NCBI GenBank assembly: GCA_018241265.1
Contig: JAFEEF010000033.1
Coordinates: 18,130 to 82,129, forward strand
DNA from: Pseudomonadota bacterium
GTDB taxonomy: Bacteria; Pseudomonadota; Gammaproteobacteria; Burkholderiales; Burkholderiaceae_C
Reading direction: 5' to 3'
Length of the DNA: 64,000 nt
This document shows positions 30,014-39,384 of the stretch, in pieces. The notes beneath the pieces are model-generated. The model was not told where the DNA came from and did no database searches. It saw only the letters and a list, made by a program, of their open reading frames with translations. The translations under genes were made by a program, and so were the position numbers. Positions within the stretch are counted from its first letter, which is position 1, and each line of letters begins with the position of its first letter.

Positions 30014-31423
30014 CTACCCCGGCCCGAGTGCGGCGAGCTCGCGCTTCGTCTCGTCGAGGATGTGCCAGCCCAGCTCCGAACGCCGGCGCATCAAGCCCTC
30101 GAACGCGGCGCGTGCGGCGTCGGTCTGGCCGGCGTGGGCCTGCAGCGCCGCATGCACGAAGACGCCGGTGGGCGTCTTCGCGGGCTCGACCTCTCCGCCG
30201 GCGTAGAGCCATTCGTAGGTGGCCAGCGCCTGCGCGGCCGGCAGTGCGGCGAGCAGCGCAGCGCGCGCATCGGGATCGACCAGCCGCGCGTAGGCGTAGC
30301 TCCACAGCCGATCCCGCTGACCAGGCGCCACCGGCTCGCCGTCGCGCCGCATCGCATCGGCCACCGTGATCGCATAGGCCGCCGCCTCGTCGCCGGTGCC
30401 CAGGCTGGCGCCGAATTGCATGTCGCGCACCCAGGCGCGCTCGCGTCCGCTCGCGATCGCGCGATCGAAGTGCGCCCGCGCCTCGGCGAGGTGGCCGGGC
30501 ACCAGCTGGTGGCCCCACATCGCCTCGGCATAGACGTTGCCGGGATCGTCGACGACGGCGCGCTGCCAGTAGGCCACCGGGTCGGCATGGCCGCTGCCTT
30601 CGCGCGAGCGCAGGTACTCGCCCCAGCCGACGTGGGCGCGCAGGTCGGCGGCGCGCTGGCCGCGCGCGCCGGCCAGACCCGCCACCAGCACCGGCGAGGC
30701 GACGGCCACCTGCTCGTCGAAGGTGCGCCGCTGGCCGCTGGTACCGACGTAGGCGCGCATGTCGCGCAGCCAGTGCATCGCGCAGTCCTCGCGTGCGGTC
30801 GTCGCCGCCGGCGCGGACGGCACGTGTTGCGTCAATCCGGCGAGTGCCGACAGCGCGGCTTCGGGACTGCCGTCGATGCAGAGCTGCAGCGCCTGCCTGC
30901 TCGCGGCGGCATCGGCCGCGAGCGCGGCATCGGTGACGCGCCGCTGTTGCAGCAGCAGGCCGGCGCCCACGGCGGCCAGCGCCAGCACAGCCGCAGCCGC
31001 GACCCCGATCCAGCGCCGACCGCGCCCCGACCCGTCCAGGCGAGCCACCGCAGCCACGGTCTCGGCGACGAGATCGCCGCGCGGTTGCAGCACGGTGACG
31101 GCGCCGAGGTAAGGCGGCAGTGCCTTGATGTCCACCGGTGCCACCATCACCGGCAGCACGCGACCGCCCGGCTGCCGCCATCGCTGGCGCGCGATGTCGA
31201 GCTCGGCCAGCGTGTAGCTGCCGTCCGCCACCGAAGCCGGCGTGATGAGGAAGATCATCGCGTCGGCGCCTTCGATGGCCTCGCGCAAGGGCCGATGGAA
31301 TGCCTCGCCCGGCTCCAGGTCCTGGCGGTCGAAGAAGACGGCATGGCCCTCGGCCTCGAGCGCGAGCGCCAGGCGCTCCGTCAGGTTGCGCTCGGCGGAT
31401 GGATACGAGAGGAACAGCTTCAC
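30014..31423 (-). CDS. TIR-domain membrane protein with helical-repeat C-terminus
   Basis: A 469-residue protein in three parts. The TIR domain (1-130) opens MKLFLSYPSAERNLTERLA and keeps the probable NADase glutamate Glu74 in SYTLAELDIA. One membrane helix lies at about 138-158 (WIGVAAAAVLALAAVGAGLLL). The 310-residue C-terminal part looks like alpha-helical TPR/Sel1-type repeats (for example PVAYWQRAVVDDPGNVYAEA). TIR NADases act in bacterial antiphage defence by destroying NAD; the C-terminal part could sense or bind. The gene starts 66 bases after the hsdR stop on the same strand, so it may be the last gene of the restriction operon. TIR proteins of this build also occur alone, and a signalling role is possible. 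Confidence 0.85.
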   Translation of the reverse strand: MKLFLSYPSAERNLTERLALALEAEGHAVFFDRQDLEPGEAFHRPLREAIEGADAMIFLITPASVADGSYTLAELDIARQRWRQPGGRVLPVMVAPVDIKALPPYLGAVTVLQPRGDLVAETVAAVARLDGSGRGRRWIGVAAAAVLALAAVGAGLLLQQRRVTDAALAADAAASRQALQLCIDGSPEAALSALAGLTQHVPSAPAATTAREDCAMHWLRDMRAYVGTSGQRRTFDEQVAVASPVLVAGLAGARGQRAADLRAHVGWGEYLRSREGSGHADPVAYWQRAVVDDPGNVYAEAMWGHQLVPGHLAEARAHFDRAIASGRERAWVRDMQFGASLGTGDEAAAYAITVADAMRRDGEPVAPGQRDRLWSYAYARLVDPDARAALLAALPAAQALATYEWLYAGGEVEPAKTPTGVFVHAALQAHAGQTDAARAAFEGLMRRRSELGWHILDETKRELAALGPG

Positions 31424-31489
31424 GCCGGCGAGCCTACCCCAACGCGCCCTGAGGCCTGGACTCTCGTGACGGAAATCGTCCCGACGCCG

Positions 31490-34400
31490 CTACCGGACCC
31501 GAGGAACACCCGCCGCCCGGTCGCTCGTCATCGCGAACACCATGTCCGCCACCGACCGCTTGAACGACTCGTTCTCGACGAACTGCTTGTAGACCTGCGT
31601 ATCGTCCCTCAGCAACTGCTGCATCGCCTTCGCCAGCGCCTGATCGTGCGCCATGCGCGCCGTGTGGGGCGTGTTGGCCTGCGCGTTGCGGTAGGCCGCG
31701 TCGGAGGCCACCCGCGGAGCAATGTCTTCGCGGATCCGCTTCTCGACGCGATCGATGTCGTCGAAGAGCGTCCCGAACTGCTCGTTGAACCGCTTGAGGA
31801 TGTTGCTCAGCCGGTCCAGTTCAGGCTCCGGCCTGTGGCCGGAGGCGTCGGTCGGCAGCGGCGCGATTTCGGCTTCCTGGTCGGCGAGCGCGATCTTCAT
31901 CATCGCCTTGCGTTCCACCCGGTAGCTGTCCATGTCGATGGCTTCGAGGATGCCCTGGGCGAGATCCTCTTCCTTCGGCGCCGGGAGCTTGGGAACCAGC
32001 AGGTCGAGAAGGATCGAGAGCTTCTCCCACTCCGCGTTGCTGTACGGAATCACCGACGAGAGAAAGGCGTAGGTCCGGCAGAAGACCTTGGCCTGGCCCT
32101 TGGAGGCCACCTGGCCGGACTCGTCGAGGTCATCGAGGTAGACGGCCACGCAAGCGTCGAGCATCGGATCGAGCTGGTCGCGTTCTGCCCCATCCAGGAA
32201 CAGCGCCGCCAGGCGCCGCACCTGCTCCGGCCCATACACCTGCGCCGCATCCAGCTCGGCCTTCAGGTCGTGCAGCTTGTTCGGGTCGGTTTCCTCGGCC
32301 AGCAGCGTGGTGCGGTAGTAGTCCTGGAAAGCGAGCGTGATGGTCTCGCTGTTGTTCTGGAAGTCGAGCACGAAGCAGTCGTGCTTCTGCGGGTGCGCGC
32401 GATTCAGTCGCGACAAGGTCTGCACGGCCTTGATGCCGGCGAGCGCCTTGTCCACGTACATCGTGTGCAGCAGCGGTTCGTCGTAGCCGGTCTGGAACTT
32501 GTCGGCGCAGATCAGGAAGCGGTAGGGATCGGTCTGCACCCTGGCGGCGATCTCGCTGCCGGGAAAGCCGTTGAGCGTGGCCTCGCTGACCTTCTCGCCA
32601 TCGGCCTCATGCTCGCCCGAGAACGCCACGATGGCTCGGTATGGGCTCTTGCGTTCGGCGAGATAAGCCTCGAACGCCCGAAAGTACTGGATCGCCCGGC
32701 CGATACCGCCCGTCACCACCATCGCGCGCGCCTGGCCGCCGATCTTGCCCGCCGCGAGCACCTGCTCGTGGAAGTGGTCCACCATGATCTCCGCCTTCAG
32801 CCGGACCGCGTGGTCGTGGCTTTCGACATAGCGGCGCAGCTTCTTCTTCGCCTTGCGGGTGTCGAACTCCGGATCGTCCTCGGTCTTCTTGACGAGCTTG
32901 TAGTAGCTGGCGACCGGCGTGTAGCGCTGCAGCACGTCGAGGATGAAGCCCTCCTCCACCGCCTGCTTCATCGTGTAGGCATGGAACGGCCGGTGCTTCA
33001 CCTTGCCTTCGGCATCCGGCGGCAGCGGCTCGCCGAACATCTCCAGCGTCTTGTGCTTGGGCGTGGCGGTAAAGGCGAAGTAGCTCGCGTTGGCGAGCAT
33101 CTTGCGCGCCTTCATGCGTCTCTCCAGCGCGGCGTTCACCGTGTCCTCGGGGTCGGCACCGTCATCTTCGCCTGCGTCGGCCGGTGTACCCAGCGCCTGG
33201 CTCATCGCGGCTGAGGTCTTGCCGCCCTGGCTGGAGTGCGCCTCGTCGATGACGATGGCAAACGTCCTGCCCGCCTCGGCAGCGATCTCGTCCAGGATGA
33301 ACGGGAACTTCTGCACCGTGCTGACGATGATCTTCTTGCCCTGCTCGATGTACTTGCGCAGGTCGCCCGAGTGCTGCGCATGCCCCACCGTCGCGCCCAC
33401 CTGCACGAACTGCCTGATGGTGGCCTGGATCTGGTCGTCCAGGATGCGCCGGTCGGTCACGACGATGACGGAATCGAACACCTCCTTGCCGCTCGCGTCG
33501 CCTGCGCGCTTGGCCGCGATGAGCTGGTGCGACAGCCAGGCGATGGAGTTCGACTTGCCACTGCCGGCCGAGTGCTGGACGAGATAGCGCCGGCCGGCGC
33601 CGTGCGCGCGCACATCGGCCAGCGCCTGCCGCACCACGCCGAGCTGGTGATAGCGCGGCCAGACCTGGCGGCGCTTCTTCCTGCCGGTGCGCGGATCCTT
33701 CTCCTCGATGATCTGCGCGTAGTTCTCGAGGATGTCGGCGAGCCCGGCCGGCGTGAGCACCTCCTTCCACAGGTAGTCGGTCTTCAGGCCGTACGGGTTG
33801 GGCGGGTTGCCGGCGCCGTCGTTCCAGCCCTTGTCGAACGGCAGGAACCACGAGCCCTTGCCGCGCAGTTCGGTGCACATGCGCACCTCGCTGTCGTCCA
33901 CCGCGAAATGCACCGCGCAGCGGCCAAACTCGAACAGCCGCTCGCGCGGATCGCGGTCGCGCCGGTATTGCTCGACCGCATCTTCCACCGTCTGCTTCGT
34001 GAGGCTGTTCTTCAGCTCGAAGGTGGCGACGGGCAGGCCGTTGATGAAGAGGCCGAGGTCGAGCGCGCGGCGGGTCTCGTCGATGCTGTAGGCGAGCTGG
34101 CGCGTGACCGTGTAGCGGTTCAGCGCATGCAGCGCCGCGGCCTTGGCGTTGCCGGGCGAGGGCGTGCCGTAGAACAGCTCGACATGTACCGGGCCGTGGT
34201 CCACGCCCTTGCGCAACACGTCCACCACGCCGCGCTTGCCGACTTCGGACGACAGGCGGGCGAGGAACTTCAGGCGGTTGATGTCCTTGGGGTCGTGTGC
34301 ATCGGCCATGCCCAGCTTCCGGAACGGCTCGGGCTGGGTGGCGCGCAGGAAGGCGAAGAGCTGGTGGACGTCCAGCGCGTGGGCGCGGTCGAAGTCCTGC

Positions 34401-34543
34401 GGCGTGCCGGCGAGGTAGCCGGTGCCGCCGTAGGGCACGCGCGGCTCGGCCACGTCGTTCGGCGCGACGGGCAGGCCGTCGGTGCTGGTCATGGACCGCA
34501 CGATCAGCGATTCGAGGCCCTTCTCGCTGGTGTCGGTGGTCAT
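31490..34543 (-). CDS. hsdR: Type I restriction enzyme, R (motor/endonuclease) subunit
   Basis: A 1017-residue HsdR. The N-terminal nuclease contains the ELK part of the PD-(D/E)xK motif (VATFELKNSLTKQTVEDAV, near 165-185). The SF2 translocase has Walker A SAGSGKSN (near 325), the DEAH box FAIVIDEAHSSQGG, motif III FAFTATP and the late FQTGYDEPLLHTMYVDK and QTLSRLNR motifs. The helical C-terminus is full length. It begins at ATG 34543, overlapping the hsdS stop as ATGA. It cuts unmodified DNA after translocation when complexed with HsdM and HsdS. I see no frameshift. Confidence 0.97.
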   Translation of the reverse strand: MTTDTSEKGLESLIVRSMTSTDGLPVAPNDVAEPRVPYGGTGYLAGTPQDFDRAHALDVHQLFAFLRATQPEPFRKLGMADAHDPKDINRLKFLARLSSEVGKRGVVDVLRKGVDHGPVHVELFYGTPSPGNAKAAALHALNRYTVTRQLAYSIDETRRALDLGLFINGLPVATFELKNSLTKQTVEDAVEQYRRDRDPRERLFEFGRCAVHFAVDDSEVRMCTELRGKGSWFLPFDKGWNDGAGNPPNPYGLKTDYLWKEVLTPAGLADILENYAQIIEEKDPRTGRKKRRQVWPRYHQLGVVRQALADVRAHGAGRRYLVQHSAGSGKSNSIAWLSHQLIAAKRAGDASGKEVFDSVIVVTDRRILDDQIQATIRQFVQVGATVGHAQHSGDLRKYIEQGKKIIVSTVQKFPFILDEIAAEAGRTFAIVIDEAHSSQGGKTSAAMSQALGTPADAGEDDGADPEDTVNAALERRMKARKMLANASYFAFTATPKHKTLEMFGEPLPPDAEGKVKHRPFHAYTMKQAVEEGFILDVLQRYTPVASYYKLVKKTEDDPEFDTRKAKKKLRRYVESHDHAVRLKAEIMVDHFHEQVLAAGKIGGQARAMVVTGGIGRAIQYFRAFEAYLAERKSPYRAIVAFSGEHEADGEKVSEATLNGFPGSEIAARVQTDPYRFLICADKFQTGYDEPLLHTMYVDKALAGIKAVQTLSRLNRAHPQKHDCFVLDFQNNSETITLAFQDYYRTTLLAEETDPNKLHDLKAELDAAQVYGPEQVRRLAALFLDGAERDQLDPMLDACVAVYLDDLDESGQVASKGQAKVFCRTYAFLSSVIPYSNAEWEKLSILLDLLVPKLPAPKEEDLAQGILEAIDMDSYRVERKAMMKIALADQEAEIAPLPTDASGHRPEPELDRLSNILKRFNEQFGTLFDDIDRVEKRIREDIAPRVASDAAYRNAQANTPHTARMAHDQALAKAMQQLLRDDTQVYKQFVENESFKRSVADMVFAMTSDRAAGVPRVR

Positions 34544-35931
34544 GAGATGGTCTCTTCGTCGATGGATTCGGCGTCGTAGGTAAGGTCGACATCTTCCAGA
34601 GTACCGTTCGGCACTTCGTTGGGTAGCCACGCCGCTACGTTGCGAACGTCGAGCTTGCCGGTCACTGCGTCAGCAACGATTCGGGTGCGGTATTCCAGGA
34701 AGAGTTCTATCTCTCGTTCGAGTCGAGAAATTGCGCGGTCGATTGGCCTACACTCCTGCGCTACGAAATCAAGAATCAAGGCTTGCTCCTTCTGCGGTGG
34801 ATACCACATAACTGCGACCCCAAGAGCCTCGCGATTTACCTTTGGCATGGCAACTCGCATCGACATGTCGACAGCGAATTTGGTGAATGGTTGCGAGAGC
34901 AGAAGAACCAGTAGATAGTCGCTAGAAAGCTCTGCCAGATTCGGAGCGATTGGGTACATATCGGCGCTGCATAGGCAGTCGCAGGGCGCAATAGTCGCCT
35001 TTCGGAGATTCGGGCGAATTTTGCTGTAGACGACTTGGCCTTGCGCCACAACGTACTTGCCACTGTTCGCACCTTGCTCGTCAGCCGTTTCTCTCCCAAG
35101 CAGCTTCCCACTACTAGTCTGGATGTGATTCGGCGCAATCAGAACAAGGTGCCGATACTCGGGCCTTCTGGGATCAATCTGGCCGCTCGTGATTGTCGCG
35201 ACAAATTTGAACTTCTTCAGTGACCAGTGTTGAGGAACATCTCCCAACCATGAGACGCCCGACGGCTTAAGAGGAGCGATCGGATTCAGACCACGCGTCA
35301 CGGCGTGGTGAACGATGGCCTGCTTCTGCTCGTCGAGCAGCGCGATCACCTTCCGCTTCGCCCGGATCGCCCGCTCCAGCCGACCGTTCGCCCAGTCCAG
35401 AAAGCGCACGATCGCGGTCTGCTCTGCCATCGGCGGCAGCAGCACCGGGATACGCAGAAACTGCTCTGGATAGAGGCGCAGGCGCGAACTGTTCACGCCG
35501 GTAGATCGGCGCTGGTATTCGGCCGCATAGAGCGGCGTTCGCAACAAGTAGTCGGCGAAGGCTGGCAACAAACGCTCGGTGGCAATCGGCCGATAGACAC
35601 CATAGGCCGGGCTGACGATGCCGGCGTGGCGCGAGACGCCCAACGCGCCCATCCACGCCCACATCGTGTTGATGACGGCATCGCCGGGTCTGCAGATCTT
35701 GTGCCCTACGTTGGACTCGGCCAGGAACATCGTCACGCTCTTCAGTCGACGTGGCGTCACGCCGGTCAGATGCGAGACCGACAGGAGCTCTTCCTTCCCT
35801 GTCGACGAGCGTTCATCGACTTCGCGAAACAGGTACTTGGCTCGCAGTCGCTCCCAGTGATCCGGCACCGACCCCATCCAGTCATGGCCGGAGTCCTCGT
35901 ACCGCGGGTAAGGTTCGAGATCGGCGATCAC
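34540..35931 (-). CDS. hsdS: Type I restriction-modification specificity subunit
   Basis: A 463-residue HsdS with two target-recognition domains (about 20-175 and 230-400), each followed by a helical spacer (LERAIRAKRKVIALLDEQKQ and LEREIELFLEYRTRIV). Both TRDs open with the family phrase, SVPDHWERLRAKYLF and DVPQHWSLKKFKFVA. It starts at GTG 35931, overlapping the preceding stop as GTGA. The second TRD (about 34780-35260) is visibly poorer in G+C than all surrounding genes, suggesting it was acquired separately and that the bipartite target has changed. The target sequence cannot be read. Confidence 0.96.
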   Translation of the reverse strand: MIADLEPYPRYEDSGHDWMGSVPDHWERLRAKYLFREVDERSSTGKEELLSVSHLTGVTPRRLKSVTMFLAESNVGHKICRPGDAVINTMWAWMGALGVSRHAGIVSPAYGVYRPIATERLLPAFADYLLRTPLYAAEYQRRSTGVNSSRLRLYPEQFLRIPVLLPPMAEQTAIVRFLDWANGRLERAIRAKRKVIALLDEQKQAIVHHAVTRGLNPIAPLKPSGVSWLGDVPQHWSLKKFKFVATITSGQIDPRRPEYRHLVLIAPNHIQTSSGKLLGRETADEQGANSGKYVVAQGQVVYSKIRPNLRKATIAPCDCLCSADMYPIAPNLAELSSDYLLVLLLSQPFTKFAVDMSMRVAMPKVNREALGVAVMWYPPQKEQALILDFVAQECRPIDRAISRLEREIELFLEYRTRIVADAVTGKLDVRNVAAWLPNEVPNGTLEDVDLTYDAESIDEETIS

Positions 35932-37028
35932 GCCTCTTCCCTCCTTTTCCTTCGCGCCTTCGGCGCGCCTAGCGCGGCAGGAACCTCCGGCGCATTCAAC
36001 ACATAGAACTCATGCAGCTTCGCCGCCAGCAACCGCCTGTCCGGCAACTGCGTCTGGTACTGCGCCACCAGCGCCGGCGAGAGCGTGCGGCTCAGCGCGT
36101 ACTCCACCACCTCGCTGTCCTTGCTGGCGCACAGCAAGAGGCCGATGGCCGGGTTCTCGTGCGGCTTCTTCACGTCGCGGTCCAGCGCCTCCAGGTAGAA
36201 GTTGAGCTTGCCCAGGTGCTCGGGCTCGAAGCGGTCCACCTTCAGCTCGATGGCGACCAGGCAGTTCAACCCGCGGTGGAAGAAGAGCAGGTCCAGCGCG
36301 AAATCGCGCCCGCCCACCTGCAGCGGAAACTCCGAGGCGACGAAGCAGAAGTCGCGGCCCAGCTCCGTGAGGAAGGTGCGCAGCTGGCCCAGCAAGCCGC
36401 GGTGCAGATCGGCCTCGCTGTGATGGGCGCTCAGCCCGAGGAACTCCAGCGCGTAGGCATCCTTGAATGCCACCGCGGCGGCCTCGCCGTGAATTTGTGT
36501 CAGCGCCGGTGACACTATTGGCGGCGTCAGCACCGCCTTCTCGAAGGCGGCCAGGCGGAACTGGCGCTCCAGCTCGCGGCTGCTCCATCGCTCCTGCACC
36601 GCCATGCGCAGATAGAACTCGCGCTCCTCGGCCCGCTTGGACTGGGTCAGGATGATGAGGTTGTGCGTCCACGGCAGTTGTGTCAGCAGTGCCGTCACTT
36701 TCTCGTCGCCGTCGTAAGCCTCGAAGAACTGCCGCATGCGGAACAGGTTGCGGCGCGTGTAGCCGCGCTGGCCCGGCAGCACGCGAGCCAGGTGCCGGGC
36801 CAAACGGTCCACCACCGCCTCGCCCCATTCGGCGGCGGCGAGCTTGGCGCTGATGTAGCCGCCGATACGCCAGTACAGGCCCACGAGTTCGGTGTTGACC
36901 GCCAGATAGGCGCGCTGGCGGGCTTGCTCGATGAGGCTCACCACCTCGGTGAACGCGGCATCCAGGGACTGCCCCGCCCGCGCAGGAGGCTGGGCACCGG
37001 GCTCGGCACGCCCCTTGCGGCTGCTCAT
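35928..37028 (-). CDS. DUF1016/YhcG-family PD-(D/E)xK nuclease within the restriction operon
   Basis: A 366-residue protein. The N-terminal DUF1016 helical domain (about 20-170; LVGLYWRIGGYISAKLAA, GYTRRNLFRMRQFFEAY) precedes a nuclease domain with DFALDLLFFHR...LVAIELKV, matching the D...ExK core, followed by the conserved KLNFYLEALDRDVKKPHENP. It ends in a basic tail. It overlaps hsdM upstream and hsdS downstream by 4 bases each (ATGA and GTGA), so it is made in fixed ratio with the restriction subunits. The family is often found with type I systems; its role (extra nuclease, repair or control) is not established. Confidence 0.92.
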   Translation of the reverse strand: MSSRKGRAEPGAQPPARAGQSLDAAFTEVVSLIEQARQRAYLAVNTELVGLYWRIGGYISAKLAAAEWGEAVVDRLARHLARVLPGQRGYTRRNLFRMRQFFEAYDGDEKVTALLTQLPWTHNLIILTQSKRAEEREFYLRMAVQERWSSRELERQFRLAAFEKAVLTPPIVSPALTQIHGEAAAVAFKDAYALEFLGLSAHHSEADLHRGLLGQLRTFLTELGRDFCFVASEFPLQVGGRDFALDLLFFHRGLNCLVAIELKVDRFEPEHLGKLNFYLEALDRDVKKPHENPAIGLLLCASKDSEVVEYALSRTLSPALVAQYQTQLPDRRLLAAKLHEFYVLNAPEVPAALGAPKARRKRREEA

Positions 37029-39337
37029 GTGCCGGCCCTTTGAACCAGCAGCCCGTCGAGCAGGCCTTCGGCCTCCTTCTCGACGGCCAGGATGTCCGCG
37101 CTGATCTCCTCCAGCGTGCGCAGCGGCTTGGGCTGGTAGAAATGCCGCGTGAAGCTTACCTCGTAGCCGATCTTCGTCGCGTCGTTGTTGACCCAGGCGT
37201 CTGGCGCGTAGGGCAGCACCTCGCGGCGGATGAAGGCCTCGATGCCGCCTTCCTCCAGCAACGGCACCTGCTCGGTGTCGCGCAGGTCGCCGTCGGGCTC
37301 GTACTCGACGATGCACGGCTTGCCCGCGACCCGGGCTTCGTAGAGGCCGAGCATCGGGTCGGCCATCAGCCGGCCGGGCTTGTGCACCTTGGCGATCACG
37401 GGCGGCGCCGCCTCGACGCGCCAGCTCACCGCGTCGAGGATGCGCTTCAGCTCCGCGGCCGGCACGCGCAGGCCGGCGTCCTTCAGCGCATCGTCCACGC
37501 GGGCGCGGAAGAGGTTGTGGTCTTCGAACAGCGACTCGCCGAGGGCCTGTTGCAGCCGCGTGGCGGTCTGCACCAGTCGCGCATCGCGTTCCCAGGTCTT
37601 CGGGTCGAGGAGCTTCTTCCGCTTCTTCTCGGGCAGGCCTTTCCCGCCGGCCGCCCCCGAGCCGTCCTCGTCGTCGCCTTCTTCGTCGTCATGGCCCCAC
37701 TCGGCGAGGCGCCGCGCCAGCGCCTCCGCGATCCCGGCAAAGCCGGTGTAGAGGTCGTCGCCGAACTCGTCGTGAAGCGCGGCGCGCACGTCCTCGTCGC
37801 CCGACGCGTAGCGCAGCGTCTCGATCGCCTTGGTCGTCAGCTGGCTGTGCAGGCGCAGCGGCCGCTCGACCGTCACCTTCCAGTAGCCGAGCGCGGCGTT
37901 GGGGAAGATCTTCGATTGGGGCGTTTCCTCGAAGGCCAGGAACGTGCGGCTGATGCGCTCGATGTCTTCTGGCGACAGCTCGCAGTTCTTCTTGCCGAGG
38001 TTCTTGCGCAACGGCTTGAACCACTGGCTGGCGTCGATGAGCTGCACCTTGCCGCGCCGGTGCGCCGGCTTGCGGTTGGACAGCACCCACACGTAGGTCG
38101 CGATGCCGGTGTTGTAGAACAGGTTGAGCGGCAGCGCGACGATGGCCTCGAGCCAGTCGTTCTCGATGATCCAGCGGCGGATGTTGCTTTCGCCCTGGCC
38201 GGCGTCACCGGTGAACAGCGACGAGCCGTTGTGCACTTCCGCAATGCGGCTGCCGAGCGCCGAACGCGCGTTCATCTTCGAGGCCATGTTGGCCAGGAAC
38301 AGCATCTGGCCGTCACTGGAGCGCGTCACCAGCGTAAGCTCCTCGCCTTCGTGCATGACCTTGAAGCGCGGGTCGCGCATGCCGTCCTTGCCGCCCATGG
38401 CTTCGAGATCCTTCTTCCAGCTCTTCCCATACGGTGGGTTGGCGAGCATGAAGTCGAACTCCCGGGCCGGGAAGGCGTCGTGGGCCAGCGTGGACCACTC
38501 GGCGCCGCCGACGATGTGCTCGGCGGACTCGCCCTCGCCCTTGAGCAGCATGTCGGCCTTGCAGACGGCGTAGGTCTCGGGATTGATCTCCTGGCCGTAG
38601 AGCAGCGTCTTCACCTGCTGGCCTCGCCTGGCGGCGATCGAGGTCAGCGTCTCCTCGGCCACCGTCAGCATGCCGCCGGTGCCGCACGCGCAGTCGTAGA
38701 GCAGGTAGGTGCCGGCACGGATCTCGGATTCGATCGGCAGGAAGACGAGGTTGGCCATCAGCCGCACCGCATCACGCGGCGTCCAGTGCTCGCCGGCCTC
38801 CTCGTTGTTGTCCTCGTTGAACTTGCGGACCAGTTCCTCGAACACGGTGCCCATCGAATGGTTGTCGATGCCGGCGGGCGAGAGATCGATGTCCGGGTCG
38901 AGGAACTTGTCGATCAGGGTCCCCAGTGCGTCGGCCTTGGATAAGGTGGCGAGCTGGTTGCGGAACTTGAAGTTCTCCAGGATGTCCTGGACGTTCAGCG
39001 AGAACCCGTTCAGATAGTCCTCGAAGTCGGCCAGCAGCTGTTGCCGGCTGCCGCGCGACCTGAGATCACGCAGCGAGAACTGCGAGGTGTTGTAGAAGGC
39101 CTGGCCTGCGGCTTCGCACAAGGCCGCGCGCTGCTCGACGATCCGGGCGTCGTCGAGCATCCGCTTGGTGTCCAGCACGTGCCGCTTGGTGGGATCGAGC
39201 ACGGCATCCAGGCGCCGGATCACGCACATCGGCAGGATCACGTCGGGATACTTGCCGCGCCTGAACAGGTCGCGCAGGACGTCGTCGGCAATGCCCCAGA
39301 TGAAGGAGACGATCTTGTTGTGGGTGGCTGCTTCCAT
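37025..39337 (-). CDS. hsdM: Type I DNA methyltransferase, M subunit
   Basis: A 770-residue N6-adenine methyltransferase, longer than the usual 500-odd residues. The N-terminal helical domain (1-160) is followed by the catalytic domain with SAM motif LYDCACGTGGML (near 240) and the NPPYGKSW catalytic motif (near 320). A C-terminal extension of about 200 residues contains an acidic stretch (HDDEEGDDEDGSG) and a domain shared with large HsdM proteins of this class. It is the first gene of the restriction operon; the start at ATG 39337 gives MEAATHNKIVSFIWG. It lies 47 bases after the end of a tautomerase gene remnant. Confidence 0.96.
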   Translation of the reverse strand: MEAATHNKIVSFIWGIADDVLRDLFRRGKYPDVILPMCVIRRLDAVLDPTKRHVLDTKRMLDDARIVEQRAALCEAAGQAFYNTSQFSLRDLRSRGSRQQLLADFEDYLNGFSLNVQDILENFKFRNQLATLSKADALGTLIDKFLDPDIDLSPAGIDNHSMGTVFEELVRKFNEDNNEEAGEHWTPRDAVRLMANLVFLPIESEIRAGTYLLYDCACGTGGMLTVAEETLTSIAARRGQQVKTLLYGQEINPETYAVCKADMLLKGEGESAEHIVGGAEWSTLAHDAFPAREFDFMLANPPYGKSWKKDLEAMGGKDGMRDPRFKVMHEGEELTLVTRSSDGQMLFLANMASKMNARSALGSRIAEVHNGSSLFTGDAGQGESNIRRWIIENDWLEAIVALPLNLFYNTGIATYVWVLSNRKPAHRRGKVQLIDASQWFKPLRKNLGKKNCELSPEDIERISRTFLAFEETPQSKIFPNAALGYWKVTVERPLRLHSQLTTKAIETLRYASGDEDVRAALHDEFGDDLYTGFAGIAEALARRLAEWGHDDEEGDDEDGSGAAGGKGLPEKKRKKLLDPKTWERDARLVQTATRLQQALGESLFEDHNLFRARVDDALKDAGLRVPAAELKRILDAVSWRVEAAPPVIAKVHKPGRLMADPMLGLYEARVAGKPCIVEYEPDGDLRDTEQVPLLEEGGIEAFIRREVLPYAPDAWVNNDATKIGYEVSFTRHFYQPKPLRTLEEISADILAVEKEAEGLLDGLLVQRAGT

Positions 39338-39384
39338 TCCCGGGGATTGTCCGGCACCCGGGCGCCGCGGCTCGGCCGGTGCCG

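Noticed and set aside
30062..33214. Long plus-strand open frame opposite the TIR and hsdR genes
   Set aside because: Low-complexity antisense composition, no start context and no domain; both minus-strand genes are full-length known families.
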